In this document: positions 52,353 to 60,861 of the stretch, one piece after another
Numbering within the stretch: position 1 is the first letter of the stretch
How the letters are laid out: every line of letters starts with the position of its first letter
Origin: Phycicoccus avicenniae
GTDB lineage: Bacteria; Actinomycetota; Actinomycetes; Actinomycetales; Dermatophilaceae
Length of the DNA: 64,000 nt
Direction of reading: 5' to 3'
NCBI RefSeq assembly: GCF_018139485.1
Contig: NZ_JAGSNF010000003.1
Location: 310,001-374,000 of the forward strand
The notes under the pieces: generated by a model
What the model was told of the DNA's origin: nothing
Seen by the model: only the letters and a program-made list of their open reading frames with translations
The model's database searches: none
Translations under genes and position numbers: made by a program

Positions 52353-53339
52353 TCAGCCGGGCGGGTCCAGGAGGAACCGACCCGCGTCCAGCCAGTACCG
52401 CAGCCGCTCGACGGTGCGGTGCACGTACTCGGGAGCCATGGCCCGCAGCTCGGCGGTGCTCGAGGTGAGGAGGCTGTTCGCGAGGAGCAGCTGCCGGGAC
52501 GCCACCAGGGTCTCGAAGGCGGCCGCGTCGACGACCGGCAGCGGTGCACGGCCGGCGTACCCGGCCCGCAGGGCCTCCTCGACCGACGGCGCGTCGCGCA
52601 CGTAGAAGGTCGCGACGGCGAGGTCGAGGGCCGGGGTCCCGATCCCCGCGTCGTCGACGTCGAACACCGCGAGGCGCCCCTGGTGCCACTTGAGGTTCCC
52701 ACCGTGGAGGTCCCCGTGGATGACGAGCCGAGGGCCGGGCAGGTCCTCGAACACCGCGCGGGCCCGTCGCATCGCCTCCTCGACGACGTCGTGCCCGGCG
52801 GTGTCCAGGAGGGAGGTGTCGGAGAGCCGGTCCTCGTCGCCGAGCAGCGGCCCCGTGAAGGAGGGCAGCGCGGCCCCCCGCGGGAGGGTCCAGCCCTCGG
52901 CGTGCTCGTGGAGCGCCGCCATCGCGCGCCCGAGCGCGACGGCTTGCTCGGTGTCGCAGTCCTCGACGTCGGGGCCGTCGAGCCAGGACGTGACGACGAC
53001 CCGGTGCTCGCCCCCACCCTCGCGGACGGTGGCGAACGGTTCGCCGTCGAGGGTGCGGTAGGGGTCGGGGACCCGGACGTCGGTCTCGGTCGTGACGGCG
53101 TGCAGCCACGCGTGCTGCGCCGCGATGTGCTCCGGCCGGGCGAGCGAGTTCGTGTTGACCCGCACCGCCGCACGCTCCCCGTCCGGGGTGACGAGGGCGA
53201 ACGTCGTGTTGAAGCCGTGGAGCACGAGGTCCAGCGACCCGACGTCGAGGCCGAAGAGCGGGACGGCCCGTCCGGCGACGTCGCGCAGCACGGCGACCTG
53301 GGCGTCGGTGTCCAGCGCGGCGTACTCGTCGTCCGTCAC
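52353..53339 (-). CDS. Aminoglycoside phosphotransferase-like kinase
   Basis: A 328-residue protein kinase-like phosphotransferase (APH/choline kinase group). The catalytic Brenner motif is VIHGDLHGGNLKW near residue 210 and the metal-binding Asp is in FDVDDAGIGTPALDLA near 230. AAVRVNTNS near 62 is the nucleotide-binding lysine-equivalent region, where Arg replaces the usual Lys. The substrate is unknown; members include sugar and antibiotic kinases. The GTG at 53339 faces away from the S9 peptidase gene over 72 nt. Confidence 0.85.
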   Translation of the reverse strand: MTDDEYAALDTDAQVAVLRDVAGRAVPLFGLDVGSLDLVLHGFNTTFALVTPDGERAAVRVNTNSLARPEHIAAQHAWLHAVTTETDVRVPDPYRTLDGEPFATVREGGGEHRVVVTSWLDGPDVEDCDTEQAVALGRAMAALHEHAEGWTLPRGAALPSFTGPLLGDEDRLSDTSLLDTAGHDVVEEAMRRARAVFEDLPGPRLVIHGDLHGGNLKWHQGRLAVFDVDDAGIGTPALDLAVATFYVRDAPSVEEALRAGYAGRAPLPVVDAAAFETLVASRQLLLANSLLTSSTAELRAMAPEYVHRTVERLRYWLDAGRFLLDPPG

Positions 53340-53397
53340 GGGGTCATCCCACCACCGGACGGCAGAGGGCCGCCACGGGGTTTCGCCGGCGGGCGCC

Positions 53398-53403
53398 TAG
53401 GGT
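53398..53403 (+). promoter_or_regulatory. Candidate -10 box of the S9 peptidase gene (leaderless)
   Basis: TAGGGT ends 8 nt before the ATG at 53412. The same hexamer and spacing occurs before patB. Confidence 0.5.
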
Positions 53404-53411
53404 GGCGGGCC

Positions 53412-55298
53412 ATGACGTCCCGCGTGGTCCCGTACGGCACCTGGCCCTCACCCGTCACTCCCGACGCGCTGGCCGCCGGGCAGCGCACCCTCGACGAGGT
53501 CCGGGTCGACGGCCGCGACACCTACTGGCTCGAGTCGCGACCGGCGGAGGGCGGTCGCCAGGCGCTCGTCCGGCACGACGGCACGGCGGCGCGCGACGTG
53601 CTGCCGGAGCCGTGGAACGTCCGCTCCCGGGTCCACGAGTACGGCGGCGGTGCGTACACCGTCGCCGGAGGCACGGTCGTCGTCTCCGCCCTCCCCGGTG
53701 ACCGGGTGCACCGCCTCGACAGCAGAGCGGGCGAGCCGGTCGCCATCACCCCCGAGGGGCCCTGGCGCTTCGGCGGTCTCGTCCTCCACGGCGAGCACGT
53801 GTACGCCGTCCGCGAGGACCACTCCCGGTCGCCCGAGCCCGCCAACGAGCTGGTCCGCCTCGACCTCGCCGGCCCGAACGAGGACGGCGGCGTCGTGCTG
53901 GCCACCGGGTCGGACTTCGTCTCGAGGCCCGCGGTGGCGCCCGACGGCTCGGCGATCGCCTGGGTCGCGTGGGACCACCCGGACATGCCGTGGGACTCGA
54001 CCCGGCTGCTGCGGGCACCGCTCGGGCCGGACGGGGCCGGCCCCCCGGTCCTCGTCGCGGGCGGTGCCGGGGTCTCGGTCGCGCAGCCCCGGTTTGGGCC
54101 GGACGGGGCCCTGTGGTTCGTCGCGGACGGCTCGGGCTGGTGGCTGCTGCACCGTGACACCGGGTCCGGTCCGGTGCCGGTCCACGACGCCGAGGCCGAC
54201 CACGCCGCACCCCAGTGGTCGCTCGGGATGCACGACTACGCCGTGCTCGACGCCGACCGCGCCCTCGTGCGGTGGTGGACCGCCGAGGGCCAGGACCTCG
54301 GGGTGCTCGACGCCCGCACCGGCGCCGTCGAGGTCCTGCCGGACCCCGGCGCCTCCCACGACCACCTCGTCGCGGCGGACGGCACCGTCGCGATGAAGCG
54401 CGGCCGGGTCGACGCGCTGCCGGAGGTCGTCCGGGGTCCGCTGCCCGGTCCGTTCCCCGTGCTCGCGGCGTCGTCCGCGCAGGTGCCGGACCCGGCCTCG
54501 GTCTCCCCTCCGGAGCCGTGGTCATGGCGCAACGGCGGCGGCGACGAGGTGCACGGCGTCCTCTTCCGGCCGCGGCTGCGCGAAGTCACGGGCCCGGACG
54601 GTGACCTGCCGCCGCTGCTCGTCATGGCGCACGGCGGCCCGACGAGCCGGACCGAGGCGGGCTACGCGAGCGCGGTGCAGTTCTGGACGACGCGCGGCTT
54701 CGCCGTCCTGCACGTCAACTACTCCGGCAGCACCGGCTACGGGCGGGCCTACCGCGAGCGGCTGAGGGGCCGGTGGGGGCTCGTCGACATCGACGACGTC
54801 GTCACGGGCGCCCTCTCCGTCGCCGGCGCGGGGCTCGCGGACCGGAGCCGGCTCGCCGTGCGGGGCGGCAGCGCCGGCGGCTACGTCGTCCTCCGCGCGA
54901 TGACGACGAGCAGCGTCTTCGCCGCCGGGACGAGCCTCTTCGGCATCGGCGACCTCTCGGCGCTCGCGCGGGACACCCACAAGTTCGAGTCCCGCTACAC
55001 CGACGGGCTGGTCGCCCCGTTTCCCGAGGGCGAGCAGGTGTACCGCGACCGCTCCCCCGTGCACCACGTCGACCGCCTCCGCGGCGAGCTGCTGCTGCTC
55101 CAGGGTGACGAGGACAAGGTCGTCCCGCTCGCGCAGGCGCAGGAGATGGCGGACGCCGTCCGCGCCCTCGGCCGCGACGTCGAGCTCGCGGTCTACGCCG
55201 GCGAGGGGCACGGGTTCCGCCGACGGGACAGCCTCGTCGACGCCCTGGAGCGCGAGCTGGCGTTCTACACGCGGGTGCTCCGGCTCGGGCAGGGCTAG
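53412..55298 (+). CDS. S9-family prolyl oligopeptidase/acylaminoacyl peptidase
   Basis: Serine peptidase, 628 residues, cytoplasmic (no signal peptide). The N-terminal beta-propeller (about 1-365) has repeated WD-like blades such as VREDHSRSPEPANELVRLDL and QPRFGPDGALWFVAD. The alpha/beta-hydrolase domain holds MAHGGPTSRT, the nucleophile Ser in VRGGSAGGYVVL near 496, Asp in LLQGDEDKVVPL near 572 and His in AGEGHGFRR near 604. Probably releases N-terminal or acylated residues from peptides. The stop is 6 nt from the convergent dehydratase stop. Confidence 0.92.
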   Translation: MTSRVVPYGTWPSPVTPDALAAGQRTLDEVRVDGRDTYWLESRPAEGGRQALVRHDGTAARDVLPEPWNVRSRVHEYGGGAYTVAGGTVVVSALPGDRVHRLDSRAGEPVAITPEGPWRFGGLVLHGEHVYAVREDHSRSPEPANELVRLDLAGPNEDGGVVLATGSDFVSRPAVAPDGSAIAWVAWDHPDMPWDSTRLLRAPLGPDGAGPPVLVAGGAGVSVAQPRFGPDGALWFVADGSGWWLLHRDTGSGPVPVHDAEADHAAPQWSLGMHDYAVLDADRALVRWWTAEGQDLGVLDARTGAVEVLPDPGASHDHLVAADGTVAMKRGRVDALPEVVRGPLPGPFPVLAASSAQVPDPASVSPPEPWSWRNGGGDEVHGVLFRPRLREVTGPDGDLPPLLVMAHGGPTSRTEAGYASAVQFWTTRGFAVLHVNYSGSTGYGRAYRERLRGRWGLVDIDDVVTGALSVAGAGLADRSRLAVRGGSAGGYVVLRAMTTSSVFAAGTSLFGIGDLSALARDTHKFESRYTDGLVAPFPEGEQVYRDRSPVHHVDRLRGELLLLQGDEDKVVPLAQAQEMADAVRALGRDVELAVYAGEGHGFRRRDSLVDALERELAFYTRVLRLGQG

Positions 55299-55304
55299 TC
55301 GCGC

Positions 55305-56162
55305 TCAGCCCTCGAGGACGACGACGGCGCTCGTGCGGGACCGGTCGCCTGCCGGGCGCACCGCCGCCACGGACCCGTCGGACCCGGTGCGGGCGACGAG
55401 CTCCACGGTCGACGGCAGCTCGACGGGCCGCGTGAACCACACCCGGCTCGTCGACGGCCCGAGCGAGCCACGACCGAGCGCCGACAGCACTCGCGCGTAC
55501 GTCCACATGCCGTGGGCGATGTGCCGGCGGAACCCCAGGGCCCGGGCCGTGAGCGGGTGGAGGTGGATCGGGTTGACGTCCCCGGACACGGCGGCGTAGC
55601 GCCGGCCGAGGTTTTCGGGCAGGCGCCACACGGCGCGCGCCGGTCCTTCCGGGGCGTCCGGTGGCCCGCCGGTCCGCACGGTGTCCTCGTCGCCACGACC
55701 GCGGCCCAGGTAGACGCTGTCGCTCTCCCACACGAGGTCGCCGGCGACGTGGGCGGTGAGCCGGACGCCGACCGTCCGGCCCCGCCGGTGCGCCCGGAGC
55801 GGCCCGGCGGAGGCCTCGAGGGTCAGCGGGTCGGCGGCGTCGAGCAGGCGGTGCGTCGTCACCCGGTTCTCCAGGTGCACCAGGCCCGGCAGGGCCAGCG
55901 GGAAGTCCGGGCGGACCATGAGCGCGGTCTGCAGCGGGGACGCGAGCACCCACGGGTAGGCCTGGGGCAGGGTGTCGGCGACGTCGTGGCCGGTGATCCG
56001 CTGGTAGGCGGCCAGGCGCGCGCGGTCGACGGTCGCGTCCTCGACGCGCAGGGTGCGCTCGGGCACGTCGTCGCCGTGCCGGCCGCGGGCGGTGACGGCG
56101 GCACGGACGAGCAGCGGTCCCATGGCGGGGATCTCCGGCAGGGTCTCGACGGCCATCGTCAC
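55305..56162 (-). CDS. MaoC-type (R)-hydratase/dehydratase, HtdX-like
   Basis: A 285-residue hot-dog-fold enzyme acting on 3-hydroxyacyl thioesters. The hydratase-2 motif is YAAVSGDVNPIHLHPLTARA with GFRRHIAHGMWT after it (about residues 190-220), giving the Asp/His catalytic pair. The first half is a degenerate hot-dog domain. The GTG at 56162 overlaps the fabG stop (GTGA). Order thiolase-FabG-MaoC equals mycobacterial fadA2/fabG4/htdX (Rv0243-Rv0241c), so this is a chain-modifying or degradation set. Confidence 0.9.
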   Translation of the reverse strand: MTMAVETLPEIPAMGPLLVRAAVTARGRHGDDVPERTLRVEDATVDRARLAAYQRITGHDVADTLPQAYPWVLASPLQTALMVRPDFPLALPGLVHLENRVTTHRLLDAADPLTLEASAGPLRAHRRGRTVGVRLTAHVAGDLVWESDSVYLGRGRGDEDTVRTGGPPDAPEGPARAVWRLPENLGRRYAAVSGDVNPIHLHPLTARALGFRRHIAHGMWTYARVLSALGRGSLGPSTSRVWFTRPVELPSTVELVARTGSDGSVAAVRPAGDRSRTSAVVVLEG

Positions 56163-57511
56163 GCCCCGAGCAGGCTCTGGCCGCAGACGCGCACGACGTT
56201 CCCGGTGACGGCGGCCTGTCCGTCGCCGGCGAAGAAGGCGACGGTCTCGGCGACGTCGACCGGCAGCCCGCCCTGGGACAGGCTGTTGAGCCGGCGCCCG
56301 ACCTCACGGGTGGCGAGCGGGATCCGCGCCGTCATCTCGGTCTCGACGAACCCCGGAGCCACGGCGTTGACGGTGATCCGGCGGCGGCGCAGCCCCGCGT
56401 CCGCCGCGTAGCCGTCGACGAGCCCGATGACCCCGGCCTTGGACGCCGCGTAGCTGCTCTGGCCCCGGTTGCCGGCGATCCCCGCGATGGAGGACACGAG
56501 GACGACCCGGCCGCCCGCACGCAGCGCGCCGGGCGCGAGCAGGGTCTCGTTCATCCGCACGATCGAGCGGAGGTTGACGTCGAGGACGGACGCCCACCGC
56601 TGCGCGTCGGTGTTGGCTAGCAGCTTGTCGCGGGTGATGCCGGCGTTGTGGACGACGAGGTCGAGCCCGCCGTGCCGCTGGGTGGCGTGCTCGAGGATGC
56701 GGGCGCCGGCCCGCTCGTCGGTCACGTCGGTCTGCAGCGCGGTCCCGCCCACCTCGTTCGCGACGGCGGCGAGCGGTGCGCCGGCGCCGGGGACGTCGAC
56801 GCAGACGACCCGGGCGCCGTCCCGGGCGAGGGTGCGGGCGATCTCGGCACCGATGCCGCGGGCCGCCCCGGTCACGGCCGCGACCGTGCCGGCGAGCGGG
56901 CGCTCCGCCTGCACGGCGGCGTCGGGGACCGACCCGCCGCCGACCCGGACCACCTGACCGTCGACGTAGGCCGACCGGGCGGACAGGAGGAAGCCGACGG
57001 TGCCCAGGGCGGCGGCCTCCGCCCCCTCGGTGACGAGGACGAGGTTCGCGGTGGCCCCGGCGCGCAGCTCCTTGGCGACCGAACGGGTGACGCCCTCGAG
57101 GGCCCGGCGCGCGGCGCGCTGGGCCACGCCCGAGGCGGACTCCGGGTGCCGGCCGACGACGACGACCCGGGCGCAGCGGTCGAGGCGTCGCAGGGCCGGC
57201 GAGAGGAGCGCCCGCAGCGACTCGAGGTCGGCCGGGTCCTCGGCGGCCGTGAGGTCGACGACGACACCGGCGAGCCGCGCGTCCTCGCCCGCCTCGTCGA
57301 CGACGTCGACGCCCGCCGCGACGAGACCGCCGCGCAGGGCGGCCAGCGCCGGGGTGTCGCCGTGCCCGCCGACGAGCACGGGACCCTCGGTGACCGGCTG
57401 CCCGGGCTCGTACCGCCGCAGCGGCACCGGCCGCGGCAGACCGAGGGTCGACGCGAGCCGGCGCCCGACGGGGGTGCCGACGAAGGCGGTGTAGCCGTCC
57501 GCGCGCGCCAT
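56159..57511 (-). CDS. fabG4: Long 3-oxoacyl-ACP reductase (FabG4-like)
   Basis: High-molecular-weight FabG, 450 residues. An N-terminal flavodoxin-like domain without catalytic residues (about 1-205) precedes the classical SDR domain: TGAARGIGAEIART near 218, NAGI, catalytic Ser in VSSIAGIAGNRGQSSYAASKAG with the Y-x3-K, and NAVAPGFVETEMT. This two-domain form corresponds to FabG4 of mycobacteria, an NADH-linked reductase of 3-oxoacyl-CoA. ATG at 57511 follows the thiolase stop directly. Confidence 0.92.
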   Translation of the reverse strand: MARADGYTAFVGTPVGRRLASTLGLPRPVPLRRYEPGQPVTEGPVLVGGHGDTPALAALRGGLVAAGVDVVDEAGEDARLAGVVVDLTAAEDPADLESLRALLSPALRRLDRCARVVVVGRHPESASGVAQRAARRALEGVTRSVAKELRAGATANLVLVTEGAEAAALGTVGFLLSARSAYVDGQVVRVGGGSVPDAAVQAERPLAGTVAAVTGAARGIGAEIARTLARDGARVVCVDVPGAGAPLAAVANEVGGTALQTDVTDERAGARILEHATQRHGGLDLVVHNAGITRDKLLANTDAQRWASVLDVNLRSIVRMNETLLAPGALRAGGRVVLVSSIAGIAGNRGQSSYAASKAGVIGLVDGYAADAGLRRRRITVNAVAPGFVETEMTARIPLATREVGRRLNSLSQGGLPVDVAETVAFFAGDGQAAVTGNVVRVCGQSLLGA

Positions 57512-57512
57512 C

Positions 57513-58796
57513 TCAGGCCGCCTCGAGGATGGCGACGACGCCCTGGCCGCCCGCGGCGCACACCGACACCAGGCCCCGGGAGCCGCTGCCGCGCTCGGCG
57601 AGGAGCTTGGCGAGGGTCGCGACGATGCGCCCGCCCGTGGCGGCGAAGGGGTGGCCGGCGGCGAGCGAGGACCCGGTGACGTTGAGCCGGTCGCGGTCGA
57701 TCGACCCCAGCGGGGCGTCCAGGCCGAGCCGGTCACGGCAGAAGGACTCGCTCTCCCAGGCCGCGAGCGTCGAGAGCACCGTCGAGGCGAAGGCCTCGTG
57801 GATCTCGTAGAGGTCGAAGTCCTGGAGGGTCAGGCCCTGGCGGGCGAGCATCCGCGGGACGGCGTAGGCCGGGGCCATGAGCAGCCCCTCGTCACCGGAG
57901 ACGTGGTCGACCGCGGCGGTCTCGCCGTCGACGAAGAAGGCGAGCGGCTTCAGGCCGTGCGCCTGCGCCCACTCCTCGGAGCCGAGCAGCACCGTCGCGG
58001 CGCCGTCGGACAGCGGCGTCGAGTTGCCGGCCGTCATCGTCGCGCCCTCGCCCTCGCCGAACACCGTCCGCAGGGAGGCGAGCTTGTCGAGCGTCGTCCC
58101 GGGGCGCAGGTTCTGGTCCTGGGTGAGCCCGAGGTAGGGCGTCATGAGGTCGTCGAAGAAGCCCGCCTCGTACGCGGTGGCGAGCCGGTGGTGGCTCGCG
58201 AGGGCCAGCTCGTCCTGCGCCTCGCGGGTGATGCCCCAGCGCTCGGCCGTGATCGCCATGTGCTGGCCCATCGTCATCCCGGTCCGGGGCTCGCTGGCAC
58301 CCGGGACCTGGATGCCGATGTCGGTCGGGCGGATCTGCGCGAGCGCCTTCGCGCGGTCGGCCGTGGAGCGGGCCCGGCTGAGCCGCAGCAGCTTGCGGCG
58401 CAGCCGCTCGGCGACGACGACGGGCGCGTCGGAGGCGGAGTCGACGCCCCCGGCGATCCCCGAGTCCGCCTGCCCGAGCGCGATCTTGTTCGCGAGCAGG
58501 ATCGAGGCCTCGAGCCCGGTGCCGCACGCCTGCTGGACGTCGTAGGCGGGGGTGTCCGGCGACAGGCTCGAGCCGAGCACGGCCTCGCGGGTGAGGTTGA
58601 AGTCGCGGCTGTGCTTGATGACCGCGCCGGCGACGACCTCGCCGAGACGCTCCCCCGCGAGCCCGTACCGGGCGACCAGGCCCTCGAGGGCGGAGGTGAG
58701 CATGTCCTGGTTCGAGGCCTCGGCGTAGGGGCCGAACTGCCGGGCGAAGGGGATGCGGTTGCCGCCGAGGACGGCGGCGCGGCGGGTGGTGGTCAC
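57513..58796 (-). CDS. Acetyl-CoA C-acetyltransferase (thiolase, FadI/FadA2-like)
   Basis: Thiolase of 427 residues that cleaves 3-oxoacyl-CoA or condenses acetyl-CoA. Nucleophile Cys in VQQACGTGLEASI near residue 91, His in YEIHEAFAS near 340, and CAAGGQGV with the second active Cys near 415. N-terminal RIPFARQFG matches the FadI/FadA2 group. GTG start with GGAG upstream. First gene of a three-gene operon divergent from a TetR gene, whose operator repeats probably control it. Confidence 0.93.
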   Translation of the reverse strand: MTTTRRAAVLGGNRIPFARQFGPYAEASNQDMLTSALEGLVARYGLAGERLGEVVAGAVIKHSRDFNLTREAVLGSSLSPDTPAYDVQQACGTGLEASILLANKIALGQADSGIAGGVDSASDAPVVVAERLRRKLLRLSRARSTADRAKALAQIRPTDIGIQVPGASEPRTGMTMGQHMAITAERWGITREAQDELALASHHRLATAYEAGFFDDLMTPYLGLTQDQNLRPGTTLDKLASLRTVFGEGEGATMTAGNSTPLSDGAATVLLGSEEWAQAHGLKPLAFFVDGETAAVDHVSGDEGLLMAPAYAVPRMLARQGLTLQDFDLYEIHEAFASTVLSTLAAWESESFCRDRLGLDAPLGSIDRDRLNVTGSSLAAGHPFAATGGRIVATLAKLLAERGSGSRGLVSVCAAGGQGVVAILEAA

Positions 58797-58850
58797 CGGA
58801 GGTGCTCCTCGTGGGTCGGTGGGGTCCGGGCGGGGCGACCGCCCCGGACC

Positions 58851-58881
58851 GTATCCGGTACCGAAGGTATCAGGTACCGAC
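58851..58881. promoter_or_regulatory. Tandem operator repeats for the divergent TetR regulator
   Basis: Two 15-bp direct copies, GTATCCGGTACCGAA (58851-58865) and GTATCAGGTACCGAC (58867-58881), 16 bp apart, each centred on the palindrome GGTACC. They lie in the 107-nt gap between the thiolase and TetR starts, so one protein could control both directions. Confidence 0.6.
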
Positions 58882-58890
58882 GGTCCCTGC

Positions 58891-58896
58891 TACCGT
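58891..58896 (+). promoter_or_regulatory. Candidate -10 box of the TetR gene (leaderless)
   Basis: TACCGT ends 7 nt before the GTG at 58904, directly after the operator repeats, so bound regulator would block it. Confidence 0.45.
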
Positions 58897-58903
58897 CGAC
58901 CGG

Positions 58904-59554
58904 GTGAGCACCGCTGGCACCGACGGTCGCAGCGCGCGCTGGGACGAGCACCGCCTCGCCCGGCGCCGCGAGCTCGTCGAGGCGACCGTCGCCGCGGTGC
59001 GCACCCACGGGGCCGGGGTCGGGATGGACGGGATCGCCGCGTCCGCCGGGACGTCGAAGACCGTCTTCTACCGGCACTTCACGGACCGCGCCGGGCTGTA
59101 CCGCGGTGTCGCGGAGCGCGTCGACGGCACGATCATCCGGGGCATCACCCGGGCGGCGGGCGCGGGCCCTGCGTCCGGCCGCGGCGACGCGCGCCGCGTC
59201 GTGCGGGCCGTCATCGGCGCCTACCTGCATCTCGTGGAGGACGACCCGGAGGTGTACCGCTTCATCGTCAACGCCCCGATCCTGCCGCCCGGGGAGCGAC
59301 CGGACGGCGACGTCGCCGCCGGGATGACGACGCGCATCGCCGAGCACGTCGCCACGATCCTCGGCGAGGGTCTCGACGGGTCGGACGACCCGGCGACGAC
59401 ACGGCTGTGGGGCGTCGCCCTCGTCGGCATGGTCCGGGCGGCCGCCGACGCGTGGCTCGCCGAGGGCGGCGCCGTGGACGGTCGGTCCGCGGACGACCTC
59501 GCCGACGACCTCACCGCCCTCGCGTGGGGCGGTCTCGCCGGCCACGCCGCCTGA
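58904..59554 (+). CDS. TetR-family transcriptional regulator
   Basis: A 216-residue regulator. The N-terminal HTH is at about residues 25-70 (MDGIAASAGTSKTVFYRHF, with DRAGLYRGVAERV after it). The ligand-binding domain is helical. By position it is the likely repressor of the divergent thiolase-fabG4-htdX operon and of itself, with an acyl-CoA as plausible ligand (inference). The GTG at 58904 is chosen because upstream sequence holds the -10 and operators; there is no ribosome-binding site. It ends 27 nt from the convergent tmsB. Confidence 0.9.
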   Translation: MSTAGTDGRSARWDEHRLARRRELVEATVAAVRTHGAGVGMDGIAASAGTSKTVFYRHFTDRAGLYRGVAERVDGTIIRGITRAAGAGPASGRGDARRVVRAVIGAYLHLVEDDPEVYRFIVNAPILPPGERPDGDVAAGMTTRIAEHVATILGEGLDGSDDPATTRLWGVALVGMVRAAADAWLAEGGAVDGRSADDLADDLTALAWGGLAGHAA

Positions 59555-59581
59555 GCGGCACGCCCGGGGGAGCCGGTCGCG

Positions 59582-60841
59582 TCAAGCGTTCCACCAGGGG
59601 CGCAGCGGCAGCCCGTGCGTGCCGTCCGCCCCGGTCCGGGTCGCGAGCACCTGGTGCAGCTGGACCTCGTTCCGCTCGAAGCCGAGCCGGGAGCCGGCCA
59701 TGTACAGGCCCCAGACCCGCGCGGTGCCCTCACCGACCTCGGCGACGCACTCGTCCCAGTGCTCGACGAGGTTGCGGCACCACCCGGCGAGGGTCAGGGC
59801 GTAGTGCTCGCGCAGGTTCTCCTCGTGGAGCACCTCGAGACCGGCGTCCTGGGCCTCGGTGACGATGCGTCCGGACCCGGTGAGCTCGCCGTCGGGGAAG
59901 ACGTAGCGGTCGATGAAGGCCCCGGTCTCGGTCCGCCCGTTGTGCGGCCGGGTGATGCAGTGGTTGAGCAGCAGGCCGCCGTCGCGCAGCCGGTCCCGGA
60001 CGAACCCGAAATACGCCGGGTAGCGGCGCACCCCGACGTGCTCGGTGAGCCCGATCGAGGAGACCGCGTCGAAACCGGTCTCGGTGACGTCGCGGTAGTC
60101 GCTGTGCCGGATCTCGCCGAGGTCGGCGAGCCCTTCCTCGGCGAGGGCCTTCTGCCCCCACTGCGCCTGCTCGCGCGAGAGCGTCACCCCGAGGACCGAC
60201 ACGCCCCGTCGCGCGGCGTAGCGGACCATGCCGCCCCAGCCGCAGCCGATGTCCAGGAGCCGGTCGCCGGCGGAGAGCCCGAGCTTGTCGAAGACGAGAC
60301 GGTACTTGTTCTCCTGGGCCTCCTCGAGGGTGGCGTCCCGCTGCGGGTAGGCCGCGCAGGTGTACGTCATCGAGGGGCCGAGGACCATCTCGTAGAAGCG
60401 GTTCGAGACGTCGTAGTGCCGGTGGATGGCGTCGGCGTCCCGGGTCAGCGAGTGGCGGACCCCCTCGGCGACCCGCCGCCAGCGGGGCAGGGCCTCCTGC
60501 GGTGGCGGGGGCGGCGGGGTGAGGCCGCGCGGCCCCAGCGTGCGGGCGAGCTCGACCGCCTGCTCCCGGGGCGGCCGGCGGTAGCGGATGCCGGCCATCG
60601 TCGCGAGCAGCGCGTAGGGGTCGCCGGGGTGGACCCCGTCGACCTCCATCTCGCCCGTGACGTACGCCCGGGCCATGCCGAGGTCGCCCGGGGCGGTCGC
60701 GAGGTAGGAGACGCCGCGCTCGCTCGTGATGCGCAGCCGGTAGTCGGCGTCGGCCGGGCCGGCCGCCGAGCCGTCGTAGGCCTCGACCCGCAGCGGGAGG
60801 GGGCCCTCGACGACGGAGTCGATGATGTCGGCGATGCTCAC
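59582..60841 (-). CDS. tmsB: Cyclopropane-fatty-acid-synthase-type methyltransferase (TmsB-like)
   Basis: SAM-dependent methyltransferase of the CFA family, 419 residues. SAM motif LLDIGCGWGGMVRYAARRG near residue 199; HYDVSNRFYEMVLGPSMTYTCA near 142, ENKYRLVFDKL and SIGLTEHVGVRRYPAYF are typical. The FAD-binding partner encoded immediately upstream marks the TmsB/BfaB type, which methylates C10 of oleoyl chains in phospholipids to a 10-methylene product, rather than a plain cyclopropane synthase. GTG with GAGGAG upstream. Confidence 0.88.
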   Translation of the reverse strand: MSIADIIDSVVEGPLPLRVEAYDGSAAGPADADYRLRITSERGVSYLATAPGDLGMARAYVTGEMEVDGVHPGDPYALLATMAGIRYRRPPREQAVELARTLGPRGLTPPPPPPQEALPRWRRVAEGVRHSLTRDADAIHRHYDVSNRFYEMVLGPSMTYTCAAYPQRDATLEEAQENKYRLVFDKLGLSAGDRLLDIGCGWGGMVRYAARRGVSVLGVTLSREQAQWGQKALAEEGLADLGEIRHSDYRDVTETGFDAVSSIGLTEHVGVRRYPAYFGFVRDRLRDGGLLLNHCITRPHNGRTETGAFIDRYVFPDGELTGSGRIVTEAQDAGLEVLHEENLREHYALTLAGWCRNLVEHWDECVAEVGEGTARVWGLYMAGSRLGFERNEVQLHQVLATRTGADGTHGLPLRPWWNA

Positions 60842-60861
60842 GATGGTCTCCTCGATGGGTG

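Noticed and set aside
48344-53173. Open frame of about 1600 codons on the minus strand across thrS, GPP34 and the kinase gene
   Set aside because: Only the section 51624-52276 is protein-like; the rest is Arg/Pro/Ser-rich and out of frame with clearly recognisable genes.
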